DNA from: an uncultured Bacilli bacterium
GTDB taxonomy: Bacteria; Bacillota_I; Bacilli_A; RF39; UBA660
Direction: 5' to 3'
NCBI GenBank assembly: GCA_944363745.1
Contig: CALVVD010000065.1
Coordinates: 1-5,780 of the forward strand
Length of the DNA stretch: 5,780 nucleotides
In this document: piece after piece, positions 1-5,689 of the stretch
Layout: every line of letters begins with the position of its first letter
How positions within the stretch are numbered: position 1 is the stretch's first letter
The notes under the pieces: generated by a model
The model's input: the letters and a program-made list of their open reading frames with translations, nothing else
What the model was told of the DNA's origin: nothing
The model's database searches: none
Translations under genes and position numbers: made by a program

Positions 1-1
1 T

Positions 2-46
2 ATTTTATCAAGTTATGTTTTTAATAAGATTCTAAATAAAGAATAA
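2..46 (+). CDS. Possible 3' end of an upstream + strand gene (partial)
   Basis: The frame starting at base 2 stays open for 14 codons and ends with TAA at 44-46, directly before a hairpin and T-run at 48-74. That is the spacing seen for the other genes here, whose stops abut their terminators. The readable C-terminus is ILSSYVFNKILNKE. The other two + frames also reach stops in this stretch (frame 1 at about 22-24, frame 3 at about 33-35), so the choice rests only on the position of the terminator. Nothing can be said about function from 14 residues. Confidence 0.35.
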   Translation: MLSSYVFNKILNKE

Positions 47-47
47 G

Positions 48-74
48 AGAAACTAGCTAGTTTCTTCTTTTTTT
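48..74. terminator. Rho-independent terminator, probably bidirectional, overlapping the sortase stop codon
   Basis: Bases 48-65 form a perfect 18-base palindrome (7-bp stem AGAAACT/AGTTTCT around an AGCT loop). It is followed on the + strand by TCTTTTTTT (66-74), a classic terminator for a rightward gene arriving from the left. Read leftward, the same hairpin is followed by a weaker U-rich stretch (TTATTCTTTATTT on the - strand), so it can also end the sortase transcript. The sortase stop codon (53-55) lies within the hairpin. Confidence 0.7.
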
Positions 75-751
75 AACAATTTGGCATGAACTACTACTCT
101 TTTACCAAAATTATCTTTACAAGTAGAAAGAGTTAATATTTTGTCACTTGTGTTTACATCAGTCTTAAAATTATAAATACTTCTTTTCATAATAGTCTCT
201 AAAAACTCTTTAAAATATTTATTATTACTAAAATAAGTCTTAATGTAATAACTTTCTTTATCTATAGTATAAACACTAAATATTTTAAATGTCATTATAC
301 TTTTAGGAGTAGTTACTGTTATATAGTAATTACCTTTATTACTAAGCTTTTCTTCATCTAATAAATTATTCAAACTACCAAACATACTATTATCAAGTCT
401 TCCATGACCATAAATAATATTATTCTTTGATAAATTATCTAAATCATTACGATAATCTAAAAAAATAGAACCAATCTCACTTTTCTCTTTTGTATAAGTA
501 TGATTTAAATAATAACTATTATTATTAGTCTTTACAACAGGGTAACTTACTTTAGTATTATCAACTTCAATATAGCCAACTACATCTGAGTTAATTTCTT
601 TTAACTTTTCAAAGTCATATCCTGCTATTCTTTCCTTAAACTCTAAATCTTTTTTATAACTATAATAATAACTAGCAATATTATAAACTAATAAAATTAT
701 ACAAATTAATGTAATTATTAAAACTAAATACCATAATATTTTCTTTTTCAT
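53..751 (-). CDS. srtB: Class B sortase (membrane-anchored cysteine transpeptidase)
   Basis: Sortases cleave a sorting motif in exported proteins and link the substrate to cell-wall precursor outside the membrane. The 232-residue product has a lysine-rich start and one N-terminal hydrophobic segment (about 5-24), so it is a type II membrane protein with an external catalytic domain. Family motifs in order: NSDVVGYI, the YPVV strand, GSIFLDYRN, IIYGHG with catalytic His116, LTLSTC with catalytic Cys211, and KRVVVHAKL with catalytic Arg218. This order and the YGH motif followed by SMFG match class B rather than class A. Length is normal for SrtB. I chose ATG at 751 because AAGGGTGAT sits just upstream. 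A GTG at 760 would add three residues but lies inside that ribosome-binding site. The stop is TAG. A -10-like CATAAT on the - strand at 790-795 is only a weak promoter candidate. No cognate substrate or pilin gene is visible in the window. Confidence 0.9.
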   Translation of the reverse strand: MKKKILWYLVLIITLICIILLVYNIASYYYSYKKDLEFKERIAGYDFEKLKEINSDVVGYIEVDNTKVSYPVVKTNNNSYYLNHTYTKEKSEIGSIFLDYRNDLDNLSKNNIIYGHGRLDNSMFGSLNNLLDEEKLSNKGNYYITVTTPKSIMTFKIFSVYTIDKESYYIKTYFSNNKYFKEFLETIMKRSIYNFKTDVNTSDKILTLSTCKDNFGKRVVVHAKLLKKEETS

Positions 752-824
752 TTTAATCACCCTTATTATTATTTGATAAAATATGTCACATTATGTAAAA
801 GTAAATAAATATTTTATAAAATTA

Positions 825-864
825 TTTAAATTAATTAATTTATAAGATATAATCAAACTATAAT
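825..864 (+). promoter_or_regulatory. Candidate promoter region for the Asn-rich anchored protein gene
   Basis: Two perfect TATAAT boxes lie just upstream of the gene. The one at 848-853 has TTTAAA at 825-830 as a -35 candidate (4 of 6 to TTGACA) with a 17-base spacer, and would start transcription near 860. The one at 859-864 lacks a good -35, and its start point would fall on the Shine-Dalgarno sequence at 871. In such AT-rich DNA TATAAT occurs often by chance, so the choice between them is open. Confidence 0.4.
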
Positions 865-883
865 ATTGGTAAGGAGTGAATTT

Positions 884-2191
884 ATGAGTAAGAAAAAAGT
901 TATAGCAATAATTTTTATAATTATTGCAGTAGGTTTATTAATTGCAGGAGGTATCTTAATATTTCAAAATTATTCAAATAAAAATAGAATAGTTACATCA
1001 TTTAATGAGTTAAAAGCATCATTAGAAAAGACATTTAGTAATAATAACGGAAATATAGAAAATATTAAAGAAACAGCTTCAGGAAATACTAAATTTTATA
1101 TTAATCCTTTACTAGGAAATAGTGAAGATGGTAGTGATATTATTATTAATAATTTAAATAATACAATTCTAAACTATGAGTATCGTCTTGATACGGCAGC
1201 TAAGAAAATGTATTTTGATGGTTCTTTACTATTCAATATGCAAGAGTTAATGGGAATTAACTTTTATCAAAATGAAAATATTAGTTATATATTACTAAGA
1301 AATATTTTTGATAAATACATAACTATTGAAGATAATGATATCTTTACATATCTAGAAGAAAGTGCTAACTCTAAAGAAGATATTGAGTATATTTATAATT
1401 TAATGATTGAAAGCATTGGAAAAAATATTACTAATGATGACATAAAAGTAAGTAATGAAAAAATTGATAATACAAATACTAAAAAGATTTCTTTAGAACT
1501 TAATGAAAAAAGATTTGATGAACTTGCTAAAAATATTATAGATGATATTAAGAATGATAAAAAAGCTAAGGAAATATTAGGGGACTTTGTTAATCAAGTT
1601 GAAACTGCAATGAATGAAAGTACAAGTACAGAAACATCAAAAACGAGTATTAGTTATAGCATTTATACTAATAAAAATAGTATTATAAGATATGAATTAG
1701 GAATTAGTGATAGTACTGGAAGTTATGCTATTAGATATAATGATACGGATACTAAAAGTATAGATCTTGTAGAAAACAATAATGTTATAGGTAGTGCTAA
1801 CATAACTAAAGAAAATAATAATACAAACATTGCCTTAACAGTCAATAATGAAAATATAGGTAATATTATAATAAGTGAAAATGAGACATCTATAGATCTT
1901 TCTATTAGTGATACTACAGATCCATCTACTAGTATTCAAATAAAATATAATAGTCAAAAAGAAGATGCTAATATTAATTCAACATTTACTATTGATATGG
2001 CAGTAAGTGGTACACCTATTAATGTAATGACTGTTAATGATACAAGAACTATTACAGAAAATACAGCAGATTTCTCTAATATTAATACTACAAATAATAT
2101 TAATATAAATAATCTAACAGAAACAGATATTACTAATATGCAAAATAATCTAATGACTATTCTCTATAACTTTATGGGAATTGCTATGTAA
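884..2191 (+). CDS. Membrane-anchored, Asn-rich extracytoplasmic protein of unknown function
   Basis: I do not recognise this 435-residue protein. It starts MSKKK and has one hydrophobic segment (about 6-27, ending LIFQNY), then a long polar region. This suggests a signal anchor with nearly the whole chain outside the cell. No lipobox Cys follows the segment; in fact the protein has no Cys, His or Trp and only three prolines. About 68 of 435 residues are Asn, with many Thr, Ser, Asp and Ile. The middle (about 140-245) looks helical and charged. The second half (about 250-400) alternates polar and hydrophobic residues in short strands, suggesting a beta-rich domain. The C-terminus is hydrophobic (MTILYNFMGIAM) but lacks an LPXTG- or NPxTN-type motif and a basic tail, so it is not an obvious sortase substrate. 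ATG at 884 is chosen because AAGGAGTG (871-878) precedes it; a TTG at 866 would lie upstream of that site. The gene is monocistronic, ending at a shared terminator. Confidence 0.8.
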   Translation: MSKKKVIAIIFIIIAVGLLIAGGILIFQNYSNKNRIVTSFNELKASLEKTFSNNNGNIENIKETASGNTKFYINPLLGNSEDGSDIIINNLNNTILNYEYRLDTAAKKMYFDGSLLFNMQELMGINFYQNENISYILLRNIFDKYITIEDNDIFTYLEESANSKEDIEYIYNLMIESIGKNITNDDIKVSNEKIDNTNTKKISLELNEKRFDELAKNIIDDIKNDKKAKEILGDFVNQVETAMNESTSTETSKTSISYSIYTNKNSIIRYELGISDSTGSYAIRYNDTDTKSIDLVENNNVIGSANITKENNNTNIALTVNNENIGNIIISENETSIDLSISDTTDPSTSIQIKYNSQKEDANINSTFTIDMAVSGTPINVMTVNDTRTITENTADFSNINTTNNININNLTETDITNMQNNLMTILYNFMGIAM

Positions 2192-2192
2192 A

Positions 2193-2217
2193 AAAAAGAA
2201 GCTCATCGCTTCTTTTT
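2193..2217. terminator. Shared bidirectional terminator between convergent genes
   Basis: AAAAAGAAGC (2193-2202) and GCTTCTTTTT (2208-2217) form a perfect 10-bp stem with a 5-base loop (TCATC). A U-tract follows in either direction: TTTTT and more T-rich sequence on the + strand, and AAAAAAA read as a U-run on the - strand. It starts 1 base after the stop of the rightward gene and contains the stop codon and last codons of the leftward gene. Confidence 0.85.
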
Positions 2218-2754
2218 AATTTTTTCTATTATAATAAGTTTCTGTGTTTCAATATATTTATAAAATTCACTACATGAAATATGCTTTTTTGGTTGTTGAT
2301 ATTGATATAAATATAAAGTAGCATTATTACTAACATCTTTATGATCCTCTTTAAATTTATTTATTACATCATTTAATAGATCTTCTTTACTTATATATTC
2401 ATGTATACCTTTATATTTAGCCCAAGAATGTTCAAACCAATAATATTTATTGTTATCTTTAAAAGTTAAAAAAGTATGTGTTGGTAACATATTTCTATCT
2501 GAAATAAAAATAAAATATGACTTACACTTAATATCATTTTCATTAAATAAATCTCTTTCTAACTCAACCTGATCCCAACACACACCACACTTAGTTTCTA
2601 ATAATTCTTCTCTACTTTGTAAATAATAAAAATCAGCAAAGTCATTATCCCATTTTTGAGGATTTACATTAATAATATTTTTACCACTTTTATCTTTAAA
2701 ACCATATTCAATTGATTCCATTATATTCATTATTCTATAAATTACTTGTTTCAT
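2203..2754 (-). CDS. Small cytoplasmic transglutaminase-like protein
   Basis: The 183-residue product has the signature of the transglutaminase/papain-like fold: GVCWDQ with probable nucleophile Cys59, PTHTFL with His93, and a following YYWFEHSW where Glu108 is the likely third member of the triad. There is no signal peptide or membrane segment, so it should act in the cytosol. Similar short proteins with GVCWD and WFEHSW are known to me as uncharacterised transglutaminase-like proteins in Bacillota. Whether they are proteases, deamidases or cross-linkers is not known, and I assign no substrate. Start ATG at 2754 is supported by GGAG seven bases upstream. The stop is TGA at 2203-2205, inside the loop of the terminator hairpin, with the C-terminal KKKR codons forming one stem arm. 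The gene lies 25 bp downstream of tRNA-Arg, with no room for a normal separate promoter, so co-transcription is likely. Confidence 0.75.
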   Translation of the reverse strand: MKQVIYRIMNIMESIEYGFKDKSGKNIINVNPQKWDNDFADFYYLQSREELLETKCGVCWDQVELERDLFNENDIKCKSYFIFISDRNMLPTHTFLTFKDNNKYYWFEHSWAKYKGIHEYISKEDLLNDVINKFKEDHKDVSNNATLYLYQYQQPKKHISCSEFYKYIETQKLIIIEKIKKKR

Positions 2755-2779
2755 ATTTTTACTCCAGCCTTAAATAAAA

Positions 2780-2856
2780 TGGTGTTCACGACAGGAATCG
2801 AACCTGCGACCTTTTCCTTCGGAGGGAAATGCTCTATCCTACTGAGCTACGTGAAC
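2780..2856 (-). tRNA. tRNA-Arg (anticodon CCG)
   Basis: Read on the - strand, this 77-base gene folds as a complete cloverleaf. The acceptor stem GTTCACG/CGTGAAC is 7 perfect pairs. The D arm is GCTC/GAGC. The anticodon stem TTTCC/GGAAA holds the loop CTCCGAA, giving anticodon CCG. The variable loop is AGGTC, the T arm GCAGG/CCTGT has the TTCGAAT loop, the discriminator is A, and CCA is encoded. It reads only the codon CGG, which I find in none of the five complete coding regions of this window. It is the first element of a leftward unit that probably includes the transglutaminase-like gene. Confidence 0.95.
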
Positions 2857-2864
2857 ATAACTAA

Positions 2865-2893
2865 ATTATAGCATTGCTACTCTTATTTTACAA
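2865..2893 (-). promoter_or_regulatory. Promoter of the tRNA-Arg / transglutaminase-like unit
   Basis: On the - strand a perfect -10 TATAAT (2865-2870) is preceded by TGC, making an extended -10. A -35 TTGTAA (2888-2893, 4 of 6 to TTGACA) lies at the ideal 17-base spacing. Transcription would start near 2858, one or two bases before the tRNA 5' end at 2856. Confidence 0.65.
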
Positions 2894-2910
2894 TTATTAA
2901 CACATCTAAT

Positions 2911-2940
2911 TTGACAAACTAGTAAAATTAGACATAAACT
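2911..2940 (+). promoter_or_regulatory. Candidate promoter of the glmS unit
   Basis: A perfect -35 TTGACA (2911-2916) is followed after 18 bases by TAAACT (2935-2940, 4 of 6 to TATAAT). The predicted start near 2947 leaves about 35 bases before the ribozyme cleavage site. TATTAT at 2940-2945 is a closer -10 match but is 23 bases from TTGACA. The promoter is back to back with the tRNA-Arg promoter; the two -35 elements are 17 bases apart. Confidence 0.5.
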
Positions 2941-2980
2941 ATTATTAAGGATAAGTTAGATGGAGGTAATAATTTATCTT

Positions 2981-3111
2981 AGCGCCAGAACCAGTTTGGT
3001 TGACGAGGTTGGTAACTATCGAAAATTCGGCGGATGTTACCACGGCTACTAGTCGTAAGATATATGACAAAAAGTAAAAACAAGATTACAACAAAACATA
3101 TATCAAAGTAG
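2981..3111 (+). promoter_or_regulatory. glmS ribozyme: glmS ribozyme (glucosamine-6-phosphate-dependent self-cleaving riboswitch)
   Basis: In this class glucosamine-6-phosphate acts as cofactor for cleavage of the glmS mRNA, and the exposed 5'-OH product is degraded, lowering GlmS. The conserved core is unmistakable: AGCGCC (predicted cleavage between A2981 and G2982), TTGACGAGG, ATCGAAAATTCGGCGGAT and ACGGCT. Visible pairings: P1 AACCA/TGGTT (short, 3-base loop); P2.1-like TGGTAAC/GTTACCA enclosing the core; P2.2 between the CGCC after the cleavage site and GGCG; P3 ACGG/TCGT with loop CTACTAG; pseudoknot P3.1 CTACT (3046-3050) with AGTAG (3107-3111); P4 GATATATG (3059-3066) with CATATATC (3097-3104); and a small inner helix GTAA/TTAC. 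The glmS ribosome-binding site AAGGAG (3112-3117) follows immediately, and ATG is five bases later. The peripheral P4 domain is AU-only and reduced, but the catalytic core looks intact. Confidence 0.93.
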
Positions 3112-3122
3112 AAGGAGTTTAT

Positions 3123-4925
3123 ATGTGTGGAATTGTAGGGGCAATTTCTAAAAACAGAAATATATTGCCTATTTTAATAACAGGATTAAAGAATCTTGAA
3201 TATCGAGGTTATGACTCAGCAGGAGTTGCTTATCTTAAAAATAAGAAAATAAATATTGTTAAAACTAGTGGTAAAATTAAAAAACTTGAAAATAAACTTA
3301 ATAAAAATGATAACAGTAATATAGGTATCGCTCATACAAGATGGGCAACTCATGGAAAAGCCAACAGTATTAATGCTCATCCTCATAGAGTTAAACATAT
3401 TACTATTGTTCATAATGGAATAATAGAAAATTATGAAGAGATTAAAAGAATGTTAGAAAAAGATAACTACTCTTTTAAATCTACTACTGATACTGAAGTA
3501 GCTTGTGCTCTTTTAAATTATTATTATGAGAAGTTTAAAGATGTAGATAAGACTATAATTGAATTTATGAATAAGGTTATTGGTAGTTATGCTATTACGA
3601 TGATGATTGATAATGACCTAGATAATCTTTATGTAATAAAAAAAGAAAGTCCTTTAGTAATAGGTATTAATAATAATACTAATATTATTTCTAGTGATAT
3701 TAGAGCGATATTAAAATATACTAATAAATACTATATATTAGATGATTTTGAGTATGCTAAAGTAAATGCTAATGAAGTTATAATTAAATCTATTAAAGGC
3801 GAAATATTAAATAAAGAAATACATACTCTTAATCTAAAAGACAATGATAATTCTAAAGGTCATTATAAACATTATATGTTAAAAGAAATAATGGAACAAA
3901 AGACTACTATTTTAAAAACAATATTACCTTTTATAGAAAATGGTATAGATTCATTAAAAGAATTACCAGATTTAACTAAATATAAAGAAATATCTATTGT
4001 CGGTTGTGGTACTGCATATCATGCCGGATTAGTTGCTAAATATCTTTTTGAAGAGCTTACTAATACTAGATGTAATGTTTATCTAGCTAGTGAGTTTAGA
4101 TATCAAAATAACTTTTTATCTAAAGATATACTAACTATTTTTATTTCTCAATCAGGTGAAACCGCCGATACTATATCAGCTTTAAAATTAATTAAAAGTA
4201 AAAACTATCCTACTCTTGGAATAATTAATGTAAATAACAGTACCATTACAACTCTAGTAGATACTTGTCTTTATACAAAAGCAGGTAGTGAAATAGCAGT
4301 AGCTTCTACTAAAGCCTATACTTCTCAAGTAGCTCTTTTATCAATACTAGCCCTATCTCATGGACTAAGAAATAAAACTATTAGTAAAGATAAAGTTTTA
4401 AAAGTAATAGATGAATTTAAAAATATAGAGAAATTAATCTCTCCTCTTTTAAACAATAAAGATACTTATCTAACTATCGCCAAAAATATTTATAAAGAAA
4501 AAGATATCTTCTATATTGGAAGAAGCTTAGATTACTATTTAAATATGGAAGGAGCATTAAAGTTAAAAGAAATATCTTATATTCATAGCGAAGCATATGC
4601 AGCAGGTGAATTAAAGCATGGTACTATTTCTTTAATAGAAAAAAATACCCCTGTTTTTGCAAGTGCTACTAATTCTAAACTAAATGCCAAAACAATTAGC
4701 AATTTAAAAGAAGTATTAGCACGAGGAGCGAATATTTATCTAATAACAGATGATAATTATAAAGATGATACTTTTAATATCATAAATATTCCTAAAGCAA
4801 GTGAGTTTCTTAAACCAATATTAGTTATTATCCCATATCAATTAATTGCCTATTACACAGCATTACTTAAAGGTACTGATATTGATAAACCTAAGAATTT
4901 AGCAAAATCTGTTACTGTAGAATAA
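3123..4925 (+). CDS. glmS: Glutamine--fructose-6-phosphate aminotransferase (isomerizing), GlmS
   Basis: Cytosolic enzyme converting fructose-6-phosphate and glutamine to glucosamine-6-phosphate and glutamate, the first step toward UDP-GlcNAc and peptidoglycan. The 600-residue length is normal. The N-terminal class II glutaminase domain (2-240) begins MCGIVGA, with Cys2 becoming the N-terminal nucleophile after Met removal. It shows LEYRGYDSAG, HTRWATHG (71-78), NAHPH, HNGIIENY (97-104) and STTDTE. Two SIS sugar-phosphate domains follow: GCGTAYHAG (from 294), SQSGETADT (342-350) and ASTKAYTSQ (394-402) in the first. The second carries GRSLDYYLNMEGALKLKEIS and AGELKHG, with Glu483 and His499 matching the isomerase catalytic residues. 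The terminal LAKSVTVE places the Schiff-base Lys at 595. The start is fixed by AAGGAG at 3112-3117 and the need for Cys at position 2. It is first in a probable two-gene unit and controlled by the ribozyme in its leader. Confidence 0.98.
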   Translation: MCGIVGAISKNRNILPILITGLKNLEYRGYDSAGVAYLKNKKINIVKTSGKIKKLENKLNKNDNSNIGIAHTRWATHGKANSINAHPHRVKHITIVHNGIIENYEEIKRMLEKDNYSFKSTTDTEVACALLNYYYEKFKDVDKTIIEFMNKVIGSYAITMMIDNDLDNLYVIKKESPLVIGINNNTNIISSDIRAILKYTNKYYILDDFEYAKVNANEVIIKSIKGEILNKEIHTLNLKDNDNSKGHYKHYMLKEIMEQKTTILKTILPFIENGIDSLKELPDLTKYKEISIVGCGTAYHAGLVAKYLFEELTNTRCNVYLASEFRYQNNFLSKDILTIFISQSGETADTISALKLIKSKNYPTLGIINVNNSTITTLVDTCLYTKAGSEIAVASTKAYTSQVALLSILALSHGLRNKTISKDKVLKVIDEFKNIEKLISPLLNNKDTYLTIAKNIYKEKDIFYIGRSLDYYLNMEGALKLKEISYIHSEAYAAGELKHGTISLIEKNTPVFASATNSKLNAKTISNLKEVLARGANIYLITDDNYKDDTFNIINIPKASEFLKPILVIIPYQLIAYYTALLKGTDIDKPKNLAKSVTVE

Positions 4926-4928
4926 ATA

Positions 4929-4937
4929 TGTTATAAT
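4929..4937 (+). promoter_or_regulatory. Candidate internal extended -10 for the kinase-like gene
   Basis: TGTTATAAT contains a perfect TATAAT (4932-4937) preceded by TGn, starting just after the glmS stop codon. The -35 position (CTGTTA, 4909-4914) is poor, 3 of 6. A start near 4944 would put AGGTGAT at the very 5' end of the mRNA. If real, it would let the kinase-like gene be expressed independently of ribozyme control. Confidence 0.35.
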
Positions 4938-4953
4938 AGTACTAGGTGATATT

Positions 4954-5652
4954 ATGGAATACTTTACTATTGATAATAGAAAAGTAATTATAGATGAAAG
5001 TATTTTAAGTAATTTTATAAATAATGGTGAATATGGAAATGTCTATAGATATAATGAAAATCAATGTATAAAAATATATAATGATAAAGAATTTAAAATA
5101 AAGTTTTTTCTTACTACTTACCTATATAATTATCTAAAAGAAATATCTAGTACTAATTTAGTTTCTATAGATGAATTATTATTTAAAGATAATAAATATA
5201 TGTTCCAAGCAGATGCTTATATAATGGAATATTATGAAGCAATTTATCAAAACATATTATTAGTACCAAGCGATTATTTAATAGAAAATTTAGAAAAACT
5301 TTTAATATTAAGTAAAGAACTTAGTAAAAAGCATATTATTATTGATGACTTAAAAAAAGATAATACTATCTTTACAGAAGATAAAATAGTCTTAATAGAT
5401 ATTGAGCACTATATATTAGATAGAAACATAAGTCAAAGAGAAATATCAAAGATTAATAATTCAACTATTTCTTGTTTATTTAACCAAATAACTTTAAATG
5501 AATTAAAGAAATATTACAATAGTCAAATTGGTACTATCTATGCAAATAAATTATTTCCAGTAACATCAAGAAGTGATACCCAAGTTAAAGTATTATCTAA
5601 AAGATTAAGTGGATATAAAACTCCTCTAGATTATATTAAAGAAAGAATTTAA
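4954..5652 (+). CDS. Small protein-kinase-like protein of unknown substrate
   Basis: The 232-residue protein shows the order of protein-kinase-fold motifs in divergent form. NNGEYGNVYR (23-32) resembles the glycine-rich loop. CIKIY gives the ATP-binding Lys40. IDDLKKDN (130-137) resembles HRDLKxxN with catalytic Asp132 and metal-binding Asn137. LIDIE gives Asp149 at the DFG position, with Ile-Glu in place of Phe-Gly. The MEYY segment (91-94) sits where the hinge should be. The C-lobe is short, ending with a basic, polar tail. No signal peptide or membrane segment is seen, so it is cytosolic. It could be a Ser/Thr-type kinase, a small-molecule phosphotransferase of the same fold, or a pseudokinase; key residues argue against the last. 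ATG at 4954 follows AGGTGAT (4944-4950). It lies 28 bp after glmS with no terminator between, so at least part of its expression should come from the glmS transcript. Confidence 0.7.
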   Translation: MEYFTIDNRKVIIDESILSNFINNGEYGNVYRYNENQCIKIYNDKEFKIKFFLTTYLYNYLKEISSTNLVSIDELLFKDNKYMFQADAYIMEYYEAIYQNILLVPSDYLIENLEKLLILSKELSKKHIIIDDLKKDNTIFTEDKIVLIDIEHYILDRNISQREISKINNSTISCLFNQITLNELKKYYNSQIGTIYANKLFPVTSRSDTQVKVLSKRLSGYKTPLDYIKERI

Positions 5653-5679
5653 AAAAGATATTGTCAAATATCTTTTTTT
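5651..5679 (+). terminator. Rho-independent terminator of the glmS / kinase-like unit
   Basis: GATATT (5657-5662) and AATATC (5667-5672) pair around the loop GTCA. The stem extends through an A-run (5651-5656) pairing with a T-run (5673-5678), giving up to 12 bp followed by T. The stem starts within the TAA stop of the kinase-like gene. Its loop region contributes the -35 element of the next promoter. Confidence 0.85.
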
Positions 5680-5689
5680 ATGATATTAT
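5661..5689 (+). promoter_or_regulatory. Promoter of tRNA-Met, with its -35 in the terminator loop
   Basis: TTGTCA (5661-5666, 5 of 6 to TTGACA) and TATTAT (5684-5689, 5 of 6 to TATAAT) are separated by exactly 17 bases. The -10 is extended by TGA. Transcription would start near 5696, leaving a leader of about 9 bases before the tRNA. The -35 occupies the apex of the preceding terminator hairpin. Confidence 0.65.

Noticed and set aside
752..760. GTG start at 760 for the sortase gene
   Set aside because: It lies inside the AAGGGTGAT ribosome-binding sequence that serves the ATG at 751.
788..796. ACATTATGT inverted repeat as a regulator site in the srtB upstream region
   Set aside because: The arms are only four bases long and there is no second copy.
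811..841. Short palindromes ATTTTATAAAAT and AAATTAATTAATTT as operator sites
   Set aside because: They consist only of A and T in an AT-rich spacer, where such palindromes are expected by chance; nothing ties them to a regulator.
866..883. TTG start at 866 for the Asn-rich protein
   Set aside because: It lies upstream of the AAGGAGTG site (871-878), which is placed correctly for the ATG at 884.
2203..2205. TGA read as Trp (Mycoplasma-type code)
   Set aside because: All Trp codons seen are TGG, no complete gene contains an internal TGA, and the TGA here coincides with the terminator hairpin, so it acts as a stop.
3216..3413. A 65-codon open frame on the - strand inside glmS
   Set aside because: It is antisense to the conserved glutaminase domain of glmS, has no convincing ribosome-binding site and no recognisable motifs; it is a shadow of the real gene.
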